64,000 nucleotides of DNA from Halogranum gelatinilyticum (lineage in GTDB: Archaea > Halobacteriota > Halobacteria > Halobacteriales > Haloferacaceae), in the NCBI RefSeq assembly GCF_900103715.1, contig NZ_FNHL01000003.1:372001-436000 (forward strand), in the 5' to 3' direction. The notes beneath the pieces are model-generated. The model was not told the origin of the DNA, searched no databases, and saw only the letters and a program-made list of their open reading frames with translations. A program made the position numbers and the translations under genes. Positions 7,706-16,425 of this stretch are shown here, in pieces. The first letter of the stretch is position 1, and every line of letters begins with the position of its first letter.

Positions 7706-8683
7706 ATGACCGAAACGAACATCAGACGATACAGCAGCAGCACAGCCGAGCAGGAGAGTGAGCGACAGACAGAGAGCGAGGAGATTCGACTCTGCCCCGA
7801 GTGTGAGGGCCGACTCGTCACCGACGAAGAACACGGCGAACTCGTCTGCGGTGACTGTGGTCTCGTCGTCGAGGAAGGCAACGTCGACCGCGGCCCGGAG
7901 TGGCGCGCGTTCGACAGTGCCGAGCGTGACTCGAAGTCCCGCGTCGGTGCCCCCACGACGAAGATGATGCACGACAAGGGACTGTCGACCAACATCGGCT
8001 GGCAGGACAAAGACGCCTACGGCAAGACCCTGTCGAGCCGCCAACGCCAGCAGATGCAGCGGCTCCGCACGTGGAACGAGCGGTTCCGCACTCGCGACTC
8101 CAAAGAGCGCAACCTCAAGCAGGCACTCGGCGAGATCGACCGCATGGCCTCCGCACTCGGCCTGCCGCAGGCCGTCCGCGAGACCGCGTCGGTCATCTAC
8201 CGCCGCGCGCTCGCCGAGGACCTCCTGCCGGGACGCTCCATCGAGGGCGTCGCCACCGCCGCGCTCTACGCGTCGGCCCGACAGGCCGGGACGCCCCGCT
8301 CGCTCGACGAGATCGCGAGCGTCTCCCGCGTCGAGAAGATGGAGCTGACCCGGACGTACCGCTACATCGTCCGCGAGCTCAAGCTGGAGATCCAGCCCGC
8401 CGACCCCGAGCAGTACGTCCCGCGGTTCGCGAGCGACCTCGGTCTCTCCGACGAGGCCGAACGCCGGGCGCGCGAACTGCTCCGCACGGCAAAGGAAGCA
8501 GGCATCCACAGCGGCAAGTCGCCGGTCGGTCTCGCCGCCGCCGCCGTCTACGCCGCGTCGCTCCTGACCAACGAGAAGGTCACACAGAACCAGGTGTCGA
8601 ACGTCGCCAACATCAGCGAAGTCACCATCCGAAACCGGTACAAGGAACTCCTCGAAGCCGAGGACCTCGGCCTGTTCGTCTGA
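7706..8683 (+). CDS. tfb: Transcription initiation factor IIB (TFB)
   Basis: A 325-residue general transcription factor that bridges TBP-TATA-BRE complexes and RNA polymerase. The N-terminal zinc ribbon uses C30, C33, C48 and C51. The B-finger/linker contains GRVGAPTTKMMHDKG-like sequence, followed by two cyclin-fold repeats (LPQAVRETASVIYRRA and SGKSPVGLAAAAVYAAS). Haloarchaea carry many TFB paralogues; the 26-residue Ser/Glu-rich leader before the zinc ribbon is typical of one of these classes. The long 5' leader (about 65 nt after the predicted transcription start) is unusual among the mostly leaderless genes here and leaves room for post-transcriptional control. Confidence 0.95.
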   Translation: MTETNIRRYSSSTAEQESERQTESEEIRLCPECEGRLVTDEEHGELVCGDCGLVVEEGNVDRGPEWRAFDSAERDSKSRVGAPTTKMMHDKGLSTNIGWQDKDAYGKTLSSRQRQQMQRLRTWNERFRTRDSKERNLKQALGEIDRMASALGLPQAVRETASVIYRRALAEDLLPGRSIEGVATAALYASARQAGTPRSLDEIASVSRVEKMELTRTYRYIVRELKLEIQPADPEQYVPRFASDLGLSDEAERRARELLRTAKEAGIHSGKSPVGLAAAAVYAASLLTNEKVTQNQVSNVANISEVTIRNRYKELLEAEDLGLFV

Positions 8684-8691
8684 TGGTGTGT

Positions 8692-8710
8692 GGCGGCCGG
8701 TCGCCTTTTT
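8692..8710 (+). terminator. Likely terminator of tfb
   Basis: A short GC stem (GGCG/CGCC, 8692-8705) is followed by T5 (8706-8710) nine nt after the tfb stop codon. T-runs are the main terminator signal in archaea. Confidence 0.4.
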
Positions 8711-8799
8711 ATCCCGTTTCTCCCCTGCGCCGACGAGGTAGGTCTCAAAAGTCTGTTGGCGCGCAAACTTTTATTGAGCCAGCAAGCGCACGAGTGAGT

Positions 8800-8979
8800 A
8801 TGGTCGAAGCGTTTGTCCGTCTTCTGTGCCCGGAGTGTGGGAAGGAGTGGGAGTCCACCCCCACGGATTTACCGGAGACACGGCAGAACTTCAGCTGTCC
8901 GAACTGTCACGCGACGCGGCGGCTGACGGAGTTCATGCGGACCGAACGCGATCTCGAAATCGTCCGGCAGTTCGAGTAG
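8800..8979 (+). CDS. Small zinc-ribbon protein (59 aa)
   Basis: A 59-residue protein with a single four-cysteine zinc ribbon: CPECG at residues 10-14 and CPNCH at 33-37, followed by a charged helix (TEFMRTERDLEIV). The start is fixed by a TATA-like CTTTTATT about 30 nt upstream. The size and layout match the haloarchaeal family I recall as DUF7836, a putative zinc-binding protein of unknown role. It is convergent with aIF2-beta, with only 1 nt between the stops. Nucleic-acid or protein binding is plausible. Confidence 0.75.
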   Translation: MVEAFVRLLCPECGKEWESTPTDLPETRQNFSCPNCHATRRLTEFMRTERDLEIVRQFE

Positions 8980-8980
8980 G

Positions 8981-9388
8981 CTACTGCTCTGCGACCGACG
9001 ACCGCGCGCCGCAGGCGTCGCACTTCAGCAGTGTCGCACCTTTTTCGGAGACGAGCTGTGTGTCCGGGAGTCCACACTCCGAACACAGGACGTACTGGTC
9101 GACGTAGTCGTCGAGCGCGTCAGCGAGCCGTCGCTGTTTGAACGAGCCGGTCAGCCGGGCGCGGCCACGGTCGTCGAGTTGGGCACTCGTCCCGAGGTCC
9201 GTCTGGAGGAAGCTGAGGAGCTGTCGGTCCTCGCGGTCCAGTCGGTCGAGCGTCTCCTGGAAGTTCTCGTAGATGGTGACGTTTCCCTCGGGACGGACCG
9301 CTGGCGTGGGGACCTCGAACCGGTCGTCCGTCGCTTCGACGTCCGGTGCCGCCTCCATCGCACGGTCGAGTTGGTCCTCGTATCCCAT
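8981..9388 (-). CDS. Translation initiation factor aIF2 subunit beta
   Basis: A 135-residue beta subunit of archaeal initiation factor 2, which with alpha and gamma delivers Met-tRNAi to the small ribosomal subunit. The first about 30 residues form the helix that docks on the gamma subunit. The central alpha/beta domain includes FLQTDLGTSAQLDDRGR, and the C-terminal zinc ribbon is CSECG and CDACG. The length is normal for haloarchaea. The stop is 1 nt from the convergent zinc-ribbon gene. Confidence 0.93.
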   Translation of the reverse strand: MGYEDQLDRAMEAAPDVEATDDRFEVPTPAVRPEGNVTIYENFQETLDRLDREDRQLLSFLQTDLGTSAQLDDRGRARLTGSFKQRRLADALDDYVDQYVLCSECGLPDTQLVSEKGATLLKCDACGARSSVAEQ

Positions 9389-9502
9389 GTCTCAACGGTG
9401 GACGTCCCGAGACAAAAAACGTTCAGGACTACTGTCGCTACGCGGTGATATCTGCCGCGTTAGCGGCTATCTACGCACTCGTGTGTTAACGAGACTCAAG
9501 AT

Positions 9503-9512
9503 AATAATATAA
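9503..9512 (+). promoter_or_regulatory. TATA box of UPF0058 gene
   Basis: AATAATATAA lies about 30 nt before the ATG at 9540, the spacing expected for a leaderless archaeal transcript. This supports the ATG over the in-frame TTG 12 nt upstream. Confidence 0.55.
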
Positions 9513-9539
9513 CCCTCCAGTGGTAACTTGGCGTTGCTC

Positions 9540-9776
9540 ATGAAGAAGCAGGAGCTCATCCACCTACACGGCCTGCTTGCAGAGGTACAGAACCAGTGCG
9601 AAAAATGGGAGGGCGATGAATTCCCAATGACCGAGTATCAGAACCTCGGCGTACGACCAACATCTATCCACAAATCGAAGACCGACCACAAAGCTGCTGT
9701 TTTCAAACTCGCCAAGGGAATCACGAAATCGGTGAGCGACGCCGAGACCGAACCCCTGGCTGCTCAGGCGGACTAA
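9540..9776 (+). CDS. UPF0058 family protein
   Basis: A 78-residue, mostly helical archaeal protein of unknown function. The opening MKKQELIHLHGLLAEV and the middle segment MTEYQNLGVRPTSIHKSKTD are characteristic of UPF0058. No cysteine cluster or membrane segment is present beyond one Cys at residue 20. It stands alone behind its own TATA box and is convergent with the DUF555 gene. Confidence 0.9.
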   Translation: MKKQELIHLHGLLAEVQNQCEKWEGDEFPMTEYQNLGVRPTSIHKSKTDHKAAVFKLAKGITKSVSDAETEPLAAQAD

Positions 9777-9813
9777 TCTCTCGTCATCTCCTCGCTGCTC
9801 TCAGACCGACCAG

Positions 9814-10176
9814 CTACGCGTCTTGCTCGTCGTCCACCGTTTCGGGGACGACCTCCGTCGAGAGGGTCTTCAGCGGAATGTTGTCGAGACGCATTCCGAT
9901 CTCCTTCCGAGCGATGCGACGGGCGTGTTCCTCACGCTCGACGTTGAACACGGTCATCTCCAGTTCGAGCGCGACGAGTGCCTCGTCGGCAGCGATGAAC
10001 GCCGGCGGGAGCTCCTCGCCGGACTCCGTCTCCCGGTGAGCCATGTCGATCTCGACGTGGTTGAGGTCTGGATTGAGCATCTCCCCCGTCTTCGAGATGG
10101 CGATACGGACGGCTTCGTCGGCCGTCTCTACGTCGTACACGGGGACTGCTGCCTCGACGACGACTCTGCAATCCAT
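9814..10176 (-). CDS. DUF555 (UPF0212) family protein
   Basis: A 120-residue archaeal protein of unknown function. It is recognised by the N-terminus MDCRVVVEAAVPVYDVETADEAV, which I quote only as its pattern of strand, helix and strand, and by the helix ARRIARKEIGMRL near the end. The fold looks like repeated alpha/beta halves (DEAVRIAISK and EEHARRIARKE occupy equivalent places). No catalytic motif is evident. The gene faces a 370-nt intergenic region with possible structured RNA. Confidence 0.85.
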   Translation of the reverse strand: MDCRVVVEAAVPVYDVETADEAVRIAISKTGEMLNPDLNHVEIDMAHRETESGEELPPAFIAADEALVALELEMTVFNVEREEHARRIARKEIGMRLDNIPLKTLSTEVVPETVDDEQDA

Positions 10177-10243
10177 ATGTCATGTTTGTCTGTCATCGTG
10201 TAAGAAGCTTCGGCCAAACACGCCGCTCGGTGGTCGAGAGAAA

Positions 10244-10366
10244 CGAGGGGAAACCCCTCGAAGAGGCGGACGGTCCGGGCAAGAGCCATCCACCCCGTAG
10301 AGATAGCGAAGGGAACGAGTTCCCTACCGCGGCTCTGTCAGTCCGGGCAAGGCCGACGGAGCCGCG
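10244..10366 (+). ncRNA. Candidate structured RNA in 370-nt intergenic region
   Basis: Three hairpins follow each other. The first is CGAGGGG-AAA-CCCCTCG (10244-10260). The second is AGGGAAC-GA-GTTCCCT (10310-10325). The third is a 12-bp stem pairing 10328-10339 with 10355-10366, with one G-U pair and a 15-nt loop. The 11-mer GTCCGGGCAAG occurs twice (10273-10283 and 10341-10351), the second time in the last loop. No protein frame of quality crosses the region. Strand and function are not established; the plus strand is a guess. I do not recognise RNase P or SRP RNA. Confidence 0.3.
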
Positions 10367-10487
10367 TTCGCTGCCGGTGTTGTGTCAGAGGCACCCCGGC
10401 ATCACTCTCTTTCTCCCCATCCATCTTTACCTCACGCCTCGGGTAGTTTCGTCAACTCCTGAAATTAGACATTTAAAACTTTCTCTG

Positions 10488-10523
10488 TTTTATATATAAT
10501 CGTCTCATCCGAACCCTTATAGT
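10488..10523 (+). promoter_or_regulatory. Promoter of HTH regulator gene
   Basis: Two AT-rich boxes precede the regulator: TTTTATATATAAT (about 10488-10500) and CTTATAGT (10515-10522). The second is about 28 nt from the ATG at 10547 and fits a leaderless start. The first, stronger box may serve another start or be part of an autoregulatory site. Confidence 0.5.
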
Positions 10524-10546
10524 CACTGTGCCGACTAAACTACCCG

Positions 10547-11356
10547 ATGACACGACCGGACCCCGCCGAAGTGATGGCCGTCATCGCACGCCGTGGGCGG
10601 GTGTTGCGAGCGGTCGACGCCGAGGGGGTCCGGAAGCGAACACTCGTCAGCGAGTTGGACGTTTCGCGGTCGACGGTCGACCGGAGTATCCGCGAACTGG
10701 AGTCGGTCGGCTTCATCGAACGCGCCGACGAAGGCGGCTACCGACGGACGCTTCCGGGGGAGCTTGCCCTCGAAGAGTACGACCGGTTCGCGTCCTGCAT
10801 CGACGGCGTCCTCTCGGGTATCGACGTGCTGTCCCTCCTACCCGCGGACGCGCCGTGTGACAGCCGGATTCTCGACGACGCGACGGTCGTCTTAGCAGAG
10901 CGGCACTCGCCGCACGTCCCGGTCAACCATATGAGCGATCTCGTTGCGCGGGCGACGAGGATCTGGTCGGTCGCCCCCGCAGTCCTGCCCCAGCAGGTGT
11001 CGATCTACCACGAACGGCTCACGACGAGCGACCTGTCGGCGCGGCTCACACTCACCGATGCGGTCGTCGAACATCTCGTCAGCCGTTACGAGACGGAGCT
11101 GCGCGAGGCACTCGCGACGGGGAACCTCGATATCAGACGGACGGACCAGTCGCTCCCGTACAGCCTCGTCGCGGCCGAGACGGCCGACGGGTCGGAAATG
11201 GGGCTGCTCGTCTACGCCGAGAGCGGCGTCAGGGGCTTCATCGGCAACGACGATCCCGACGCGTTCGAGTGGGCCAAACGACAGGTGAACACGTACTGGG
11301 ACGCGGCGACACCGCTCAACGGCGTCGCCGACGGTAGCGTGACCGACAACAGGTAG
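10547..11356 (+). CDS. Winged-HTH transcriptional regulator, FilR1-like sensor domain
   Basis: A 269-residue haloarchaeal regulator. Residues 10-70 form a winged helix-turn-helix (KRTLVSELDVSRSTVDRSIRELESVGF, given here as its helix pattern). The rest, about residues 130-260, matches the middle domain seen in methanogen FilR1-type regulators and in many haloarchaeal paralogues. That domain begins with a run of hydrophobic strands (TRIWSVAPAVLPQQV) and ends in FEWAKRQVNTYWDAA. It probably binds a small ligand or senses a signal. It precedes the aminotransferase gene by 31 nt, so it may control it. Confidence 0.8.
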   Translation: MTRPDPAEVMAVIARRGRVLRAVDAEGVRKRTLVSELDVSRSTVDRSIRELESVGFIERADEGGYRRTLPGELALEEYDRFASCIDGVLSGIDVLSLLPADAPCDSRILDDATVVLAERHSPHVPVNHMSDLVARATRIWSVAPAVLPQQVSIYHERLTTSDLSARLTLTDAVVEHLVSRYETELREALATGNLDIRRTDQSLPYSLVAAETADGSEMGLLVYAESGVRGFIGNDDPDAFEWAKRQVNTYWDAATPLNGVADGSVTDNR

Positions 11357-11387
11357 CTATTACCACCCGCGCCGGGATGTGAGTCTC

Positions 11388-12488
11388 ATGTTCCCGCCGA
11401 TACCGTACCTCGAATGGATCGAGGGTCGGCCCGAAGAAGCGACGTACGACCTCGGTTCGAGCGACCTCCGACAGGACGAACCGACAGATGACGTCGTTCC
11501 ACCTGCGCTCGTCGGACTCGCCCCACCCGAAGGCGACGTCACACTACGCACACAACTCGCGGCGTGCTACGACGTCGGCGAGTCGAACGTCCTCGTCACG
11601 GCGGGGGCGACACACGCGAACTTCCTCGCTGCAGCTGCAGCTATCGACCTCGCCGGAGGTGCCGACCTGGACGCGGCGGCCGGACCACAGCTACTCGTCG
11701 AGAAACCGGGATACCAGCCGCTCGTCGCGACACCCGAGGCACTCGGCGCACGCGTCGACCGGTTCTTCCGACCGGCCGAAGGCGACTATCCGCTGGTCCC
11801 CGAACGTGTCGCGAACGCGGCCGACGACGTCGCGCTGGTCAGTGTGACGAACCGCCACAATCCGAGCGGACGGCTGAGCAGTCGCGAGACGCTGGCCGAG
11901 CTGGCACGCGTCGTCGCCGACGACGGCGGCTACCTCCTCGTCGACGAGGTCTATGGTCCGTACGTCGAGACAGTCGACGACGGCCCGTTCGGGGGCGTCA
12001 CGGCTGCGGGGCTACCGAACACCGTCGTCACCAACTCGCTCACCAAGTTCCACGGACTGGGTGGGCTGCAAGTCGGCTGGCTCGTCGGGCCGGAGCGGTT
12101 CGTCGAGCGGGCGAGAAAGGTGATGCAGCACGTTCCGGCGGTCGCAGAGCCGAGCGTCGCACTGGCTCGGCGGGCACTCCACCACGAAGAACAGCTCACG
12201 ATGGACGCGCGAGCACTGCTCCGAACGAACCACGGGCAGCTGGCGTCGTTCGTCGAGGGACGTGGTGATCTGGCTGGTCCGCTCTTCGACGGGAGCACCT
12301 TCGGCTGTTTCGCACACGAGACCGCCGACGGCGACGCGGTTGCGACGGCGGCGTGGGACCGGGGCGTCCTCGTCGTCCCCGGTCGGTTCTTCGGCCAACC
12401 CGACGCGTTTCGGCTGTCGCTCGGCCGTTCGCCCGACGAGGTGGAGGCGGGGCTGTCGGTGTTGGGTGACGTCCTCGATTCGCTGTGA
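11388..12488 (+). CDS. Class I/II PLP-dependent aminotransferase
   Basis: A 366-residue fold-type I aminotransferase. The PLP-binding lysine is in NSLTKFHGL and is followed by a conserved glycine segment (GLQVGWLVGP). VDEVYGPY carries the Asp that pairs with the pyridine nitrogen and the stacking-side Tyr. NPSGRLS is the NPxG motif. The start at ATG 11388 is preferred over a GTG three codons upstream. The 31-nt spacing behind the HTH regulator suggests co-transcription or local control. The amino-acid substrate is not evident; the sequence is divergent from standard AspC. Confidence 0.85.
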   Translation: MFPPIPYLEWIEGRPEEATYDLGSSDLRQDEPTDDVVPPALVGLAPPEGDVTLRTQLAACYDVGESNVLVTAGATHANFLAAAAAIDLAGGADLDAAAGPQLLVEKPGYQPLVATPEALGARVDRFFRPAEGDYPLVPERVANAADDVALVSVTNRHNPSGRLSSRETLAELARVVADDGGYLLVDEVYGPYVETVDDGPFGGVTAAGLPNTVVTNSLTKFHGLGGLQVGWLVGPERFVERARKVMQHVPAVAEPSVALARRALHHEEQLTMDARALLRTNHGQLASFVEGRGDLAGPLFDGSTFGCFAHETADGDAVATAAWDRGVLVVPGRFFGQPDAFRLSLGRSPDEVEAGLSVLGDVLDSL

Positions 12489-12666
12489 GCGCGTGAGCGA
12501 AGCGACCGGAGCTATCGAGCGGCGGAACAGGGCGGAAGACAGACAATGCGGGCGGCGAGCAGACGACGCTGGTGGCGGTGACGGTCACGAGGGAGTGCGT
12601 CGTACGACGGCGGCGTCCCCCGCGGCGACGGTCAGTGCATGGGGTCGGTTGGCCGCCTCTCCGGAC

Positions 12667-12671
12667 AAAAA
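12667..12671 (-). terminator. T-run downstream of the FAD/Fe-S oxidoreductase gene
   Basis: On the minus strand T5 follows the stop codon of the large oxidoreductase gene by 14 nt. The remaining space back to 12489 shows no further gene. Confidence 0.4.
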
Positions 12672-12685
12672 GTCTCGCGTCGGTG

Positions 12686-15600
12686 CTACCGGAGCAGCGC
12701 GTCGACTTTCTCGATAGGATGTGGCGGGTCGCCCGTCTCGCCCGTCTTCTCGGCCAGCTGTGAGCGACAGGAGGCTCCGGGGGCGACGACCTCGTCGCCG
12801 GGGCTGTCGTCGACCTGGTCGTAGAGGATGCGGCCGATGGCCTTACTCATCGAGAGATGTTCGGTCTCGTAGCCGAAGGACCCGGCCATCCCACAGCAGG
12901 TCGAGTCCAGCGGGTCGACCTCGTAGCCGGCCCGGCGGAGCACGCCGACCGCGTGGTGGTCCTTCTTCGTCGACTTCTGGTGGCAGTGGCCGTGGTAGGT
13001 GAGCGACTCGGTCGGACTGTCGAAACGCAGGTCATCGGTCAGCCGGAAGATGTCGAGATACTCCATCACGCCGTAGCTGTTTGCTGCGACGGTCTCGACG
13101 TCGTCGCCGGAGAGCAGGTCGAGATAGTCCGACTGGAACATCACGGCGTCGGAGGGTTCGACGACGACGACGTCCCAGCCCGCTTCGACCTCGGGTGCGA
13201 GGGCGTCGACGTTCTGTCGGGCCTCGGCGCGGGACTTGTCGAGGAACCCCTTCGAGTGTGCCGGTCGGCCGCTCGAAGCGACGTCGCGCGGGACCCGGAT
13301 GTGGACGCCCGCGGCTTCGAGGACGCGGACGGCAGCCTTGCCAGCCTCTGGATGGTTGTAGGTGGTGTACGTGTCCGGAAACAGGAGGACCGTCCGCGTG
13401 GCCTGTGAGTACGGCACCTGCGCCCCGCCGCGGTCGCGGAACCAGTCGACGAAGCTCTCGCGGTGGAAGGTCGGCAGGTCCCGGTCGGCTGCGATGCCGA
13501 TTGTCGACTCCATCAGACTCCGGACGCCCGGAACCTTCGTCGCCCAGTTCGACAGCGGCGCGAACGCCGAGCCGAGTTTGGAGAACGTGTCGATGTTTGC
13601 AAAGAGGTGGTCGCGGGCACTGGCTCCGTTTCGTTCGTGGTGTTCGTGGGTCACCTCGGCTTTCAGCTTCGCCATGTCGACCTCGCTCGGGCAGTCCTTC
13701 GAACAGCCCTTACAGCCGACACAGAGGTCGAGCACCTCGTGGACGAACTCCTCGGAGAACTGTTCGTCCTCGGGGAGGTCGCCGCTCATCGCCTGCCGGA
13801 GCATATTGGCCCGGCCGCGCGTCGACTGAATCTCCTCTTCGGCCGCGCGGAAGGTCGGACACATCACCCCGCCCGTGGTGTCCTGCATCCCGCGACAGCC
13901 CGCACAGCCGTGACAGAGTTCGACCATCCCCTGCATCCCGTTCTCGTTGTCCCACTCCAGTGCCGGGTCGAACCCGGCGTCGAACTCGTACGCCGGCGAG
14001 AACCGGAGCTGTTCGGTCATGTCGTGGGCCGTCGTCGGGCCGGGCGTGTGTCCCGGTCCGTCGCCGACAGCGTCGGTCTCGGCGAGTTCGTCGGGTGCGT
14101 AGCCACAGATGTTGCCCGGATTGAGCAGCCACTGTGGGTCGAAGGCGGTCTTGAGGTCGCGAAAGGCCCGCCACAGCCGGTCGCCGTACAGCTTCCGGTT
14201 CCACTGGGTCCGGGCACGGCCGTCGCCGTGTTCCCCGGAGACCGAGCCGCCGTACTCGACGACGAGGTCCGTGGCGGCGTCGGCGATAGCCTCGAACGTC
14301 GCCAGTCCCTCGGCTGTCTTCGTGTTGACCAGCGGCCGGATGTGGAGCACGCCCGGCCCGGCGTGGGCGTAATAGGAGGCGAACGTGTCGTGCTCGTCGA
14401 GGATGGCTTGGAAGTCGGCGACGTAGTCCGGCAGGTTCTCCGCCGGGATGGCGGTGTCCTCGATGTAGGCGATATGTTTGGCGTCGGAGGTGCGCGAGAG
14501 GAGGATAGGCAGCCCGGACTTGCGCATCTTCCAGAACTTCGCGCGCGTGTCGGCGTCGTGGGCCTCCATCGCCGTGACGGCGTACCGGGCTTTGTCGGTC
14601 GCGACGCGGTCGTCGCTCGGGTCGGTTTCGGTGTCGACGTCCCCCACTCTGTCGGCGACGAGGTCGGCGACCTGCTGGCGACCGTGGTCGTCGTCTTCGG
14701 CGTAGAACTCGACGAGCAGCACCGAGTCGGTCCCCTCGGGGAGCAGCCCGACGACGTCGCGGAACTCCGCGGTCTCGCGGGCCAGATCGAGCAGCACGTC
14801 GTCCATGACTTCCACTGCTGCGGGGTCGTGTTCGAGGATGGGCGCGACGTCCTCCATCGCGTCGAGCACGTCGTCGTAGGTCAGGAGGGCGACGGCGGCC
14901 GTGTTCGGCACGGGTTCCAGCGAGACGGTCGCCTCGGTGACGATGCCAAGGGTTCCCTCGCTGCCCGCGAGCAAGCGGGCGAGGTTGACCGTCCCCGGTT
15001 CGCTGTCGGGGTCGACGGCCCTGTCGTCGGGCGTCCGACGCTCGCCACGGAACTCGTCAAGCAGCATATCGAGGTTGTAGCCCGAGACGTTGCGCTTGAG
15101 GTCCGGATAGCGCGCGTCGATCTCGTCGGCCTCTTCGTCGAGGATTCGGACGACTTCGGCGTAGATCCGTGGAAGGAGGTCGTCTGCGTCGGCGTCGGCC
15201 TCCTCGCGCAGCGTGTCGACGGCGACCTCGCCGAAGCGGGTGACCGTCCCGTCGGCGAGGACCACTTCGGCCTCCTCGAGGTAGTAGTCGGTCTTGCCGT
15301 ACTTCAGCGAGTGTGAGCCGGTGGAGTTGTTGCCGATGGCACCGCCGAGGGCGGACTTGTCGCCCCACGCAGGGTCGGGCGCGAACTTCAGTCCGTGCGC
15401 TTCGAGTTCTTTGTTGAGGTCGCCGAGGCGGACGCCGGTCTGAGCAGTAGCCGTCCGGGCGGCGGGGTCGACGTGCTCGACGTCGGCCATGTGCGTCATC
15501 AGGTCGAGGACGACCGCCTCGTTGACCGTCTGGCCCGCGAGGCTCGTGCCGCCGCCGCGTGGGAGGACCGGAATCCCGCGGTCGGCACAGTAGGAGACGA

Positions 15601-15841
15601 CGGCGACGACGTCGGCGGTCGAGGTGGGCATGACGACGCCGATGGGAGTCTGTTCGTAGGCCGATGCGTCGGTGGCGTAGAGCTGTCGCGAGTAGGAGTC
15701 GAACCGGACCTCGCCGTCGACGAGCCGTTCGAGGTCGGCGACGAGTCCGGGGCGAGCGACGTCGTCGCTCACGTAGTCGTAGTTCGCTCCCTCCGTCGCG
15801 GGGTCAGGGTCGGGAGCGTCGTCTGGGACGTGTGAGGCCAT
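12686..15841 (-). CDS. FAD-linked oxidase/Fe-S (GlpC-like) fusion, D-lactate-dehydrogenase-like
   Basis: A 1051-residue membrane-associated dehydrogenase of the DLD/GlpC fusion type. The FAD-binding (VAO/PCMH) domain lies at about 45-260 with RGGGTSLAGQ and NNSTGSHSLKYG. The FAD-oxidase C-terminal substrate domain lies at about 280-570, including SGEHGDGRAR. A ferredoxin-like region follows with CHGCAGC and CVGCKGCSKDCP. Two CCG-type domains end in CCGMAGSFG. Such proteins oxidise D-lactate or another 2-hydroxy acid and pass electrons through Fe-S centres to the respiratory chain. The start MASHVPDD is chosen because a TATA box sits 28-33 nt upstream. The exact substrate is inference. Confidence 0.87.
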   Translation of the reverse strand: MASHVPDDAPDPDPATEGANYDYVSDDVARPGLVADLERLVDGEVRFDSYSRQLYATDASAYEQTPIGVVMPTSTADVVAVVSYCADRGIPVLPRGGGTSLAGQTVNEAVVLDLMTHMADVEHVDPAARTATAQTGVRLGDLNKELEAHGLKFAPDPAWGDKSALGGAIGNNSTGSHSLKYGKTDYYLEEAEVVLADGTVTRFGEVAVDTLREEADADADDLLPRIYAEVVRILDEEADEIDARYPDLKRNVSGYNLDMLLDEFRGERRTPDDRAVDPDSEPGTVNLARLLAGSEGTLGIVTEATVSLEPVPNTAAVALLTYDDVLDAMEDVAPILEHDPAAVEVMDDVLLDLARETAEFRDVVGLLPEGTDSVLLVEFYAEDDDHGRQQVADLVADRVGDVDTETDPSDDRVATDKARYAVTAMEAHDADTRAKFWKMRKSGLPILLSRTSDAKHIAYIEDTAIPAENLPDYVADFQAILDEHDTFASYYAHAGPGVLHIRPLVNTKTAEGLATFEAIADAATDLVVEYGGSVSGEHGDGRARTQWNRKLYGDRLWRAFRDLKTAFDPQWLLNPGNICGYAPDELAETDAVGDGPGHTPGPTTAHDMTEQLRFSPAYEFDAGFDPALEWDNENGMQGMVELCHGCAGCRGMQDTTGGVMCPTFRAAEEEIQSTRGRANMLRQAMSGDLPEDEQFSEEFVHEVLDLCVGCKGCSKDCPSEVDMAKLKAEVTHEHHERNGASARDHLFANIDTFSKLGSAFAPLSNWATKVPGVRSLMESTIGIAADRDLPTFHRESFVDWFRDRGGAQVPYSQATRTVLLFPDTYTTYNHPEAGKAAVRVLEAAGVHIRVPRDVASSGRPAHSKGFLDKSRAEARQNVDALAPEVEAGWDVVVVEPSDAVMFQSDYLDLLSGDDVETVAANSYGVMEYLDIFRLTDDLRFDSPTESLTYHGHCHQKSTKKDHHAVGVLRRAGYEVDPLDSTCCGMAGSFGYETEHLSMSKAIGRILYDQVDDSPGDEVVAPGASCRSQLAEKTGETGDPPHPIEKVDALLR

Positions 15842-15866
15842 CTGTCCCACGCTTCGCGTGTAGCCG

Positions 15867-15921
15867 TCTAAAAACCGGGGCCTGCTGCAATCGAGGCTGT
15901 GACGGTCCGCTGCAATCGAGG
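15867..15921 (-). promoter_or_regulatory. Oxidoreductase promoter with tandem 13-bp direct repeats
   Basis: On the minus strand TTTTTAGA (15867-15874) is the TATA box for the gene starting at 15841. Just upstream, GCTGCAATCGAGG (plus-strand reading) occurs exactly twice, at 15884-15896 and 15909-15921, 25 nt apart. The placement behind TATA/BRE suits an activator site. Confidence 0.5.
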
Positions 15922-16079
15922 AGGTGAACGGTCGGTGCCGGGCGACGAGCACGGCCGCACTGCCACGGGAGCCGCGTCAGACAGCCGTCTGCCGTCCGCG
16001 TGCCGAGAGCGGCCAGAACGGCCGTCCAGGGCCAGCAGTGCTACGAACAATTAAGACGTGGGACTTCAACACAGTGCGT

Positions 16080-16370
16080 ATGGACGAGACACCACAAGAG
16101 ATTACCACGCTTGTCGGCCGGGAGGTCTACTCGAACAACGGCGTGTTCGTCGGTGAGGTCGAAGACGTCCGTCTCGACCTCGACCAAGAGGTGGTCACCG
16201 GGCTGGCACTGGGCGAACTGAACGGCGAACTGTTCAGCGGTCGTATCGACCGCGGGATGGGGGTCCTCCTGCCGTACCGCTGGGTTCGCGCCGTCGGCGA
16301 CGTCATCCTCGTCAACGACGTCATCGAGCGGCTCGAGTCGCCCGAACAGGACAACGAAGTCGTCGCCTGA
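16080..16370 (+). CDS. PRC-barrel domain protein
   Basis: A 96-residue single-domain PRC-barrel protein. The strand pattern ITTLVGREVYSNNGVFVGEV, followed by a second half ending in PYRWVRAVGDVILV, is the PRC fold. A short acidic tail follows. In Haloferax volcanii stand-alone PRC proteins of this size (CdpB1, CdpB2) bind SepF and shape the FtsZ division site; other PRC proteins act in RNA processing. The sequence alone does not tell which applies here. The start is set by a TATA-like AATTAAG about 30 nt upstream. The next gene, a RecA-like protein, follows after 55 nt on the same strand. Confidence 0.85.
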   Translation: MDETPQEITTLVGREVYSNNGVFVGEVEDVRLDLDQEVVTGLALGELNGELFSGRIDRGMGVLLPYRWVRAVGDVILVNDVIERLESPEQDNEVVA

Positions 16371-16425
16371 CCGAACACTCTCCTCGGCGAACAGGTTAAT
16401 CCGACGCGCGCCGTTCTATGATAGT

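Noticed and set aside
13463-15316. 617-codon plus-strand frame opposite the FAD/Fe-S oxidoreductase
   Set aside because: Antisense shadow of a gene with full Fe-S and FAD motifs.
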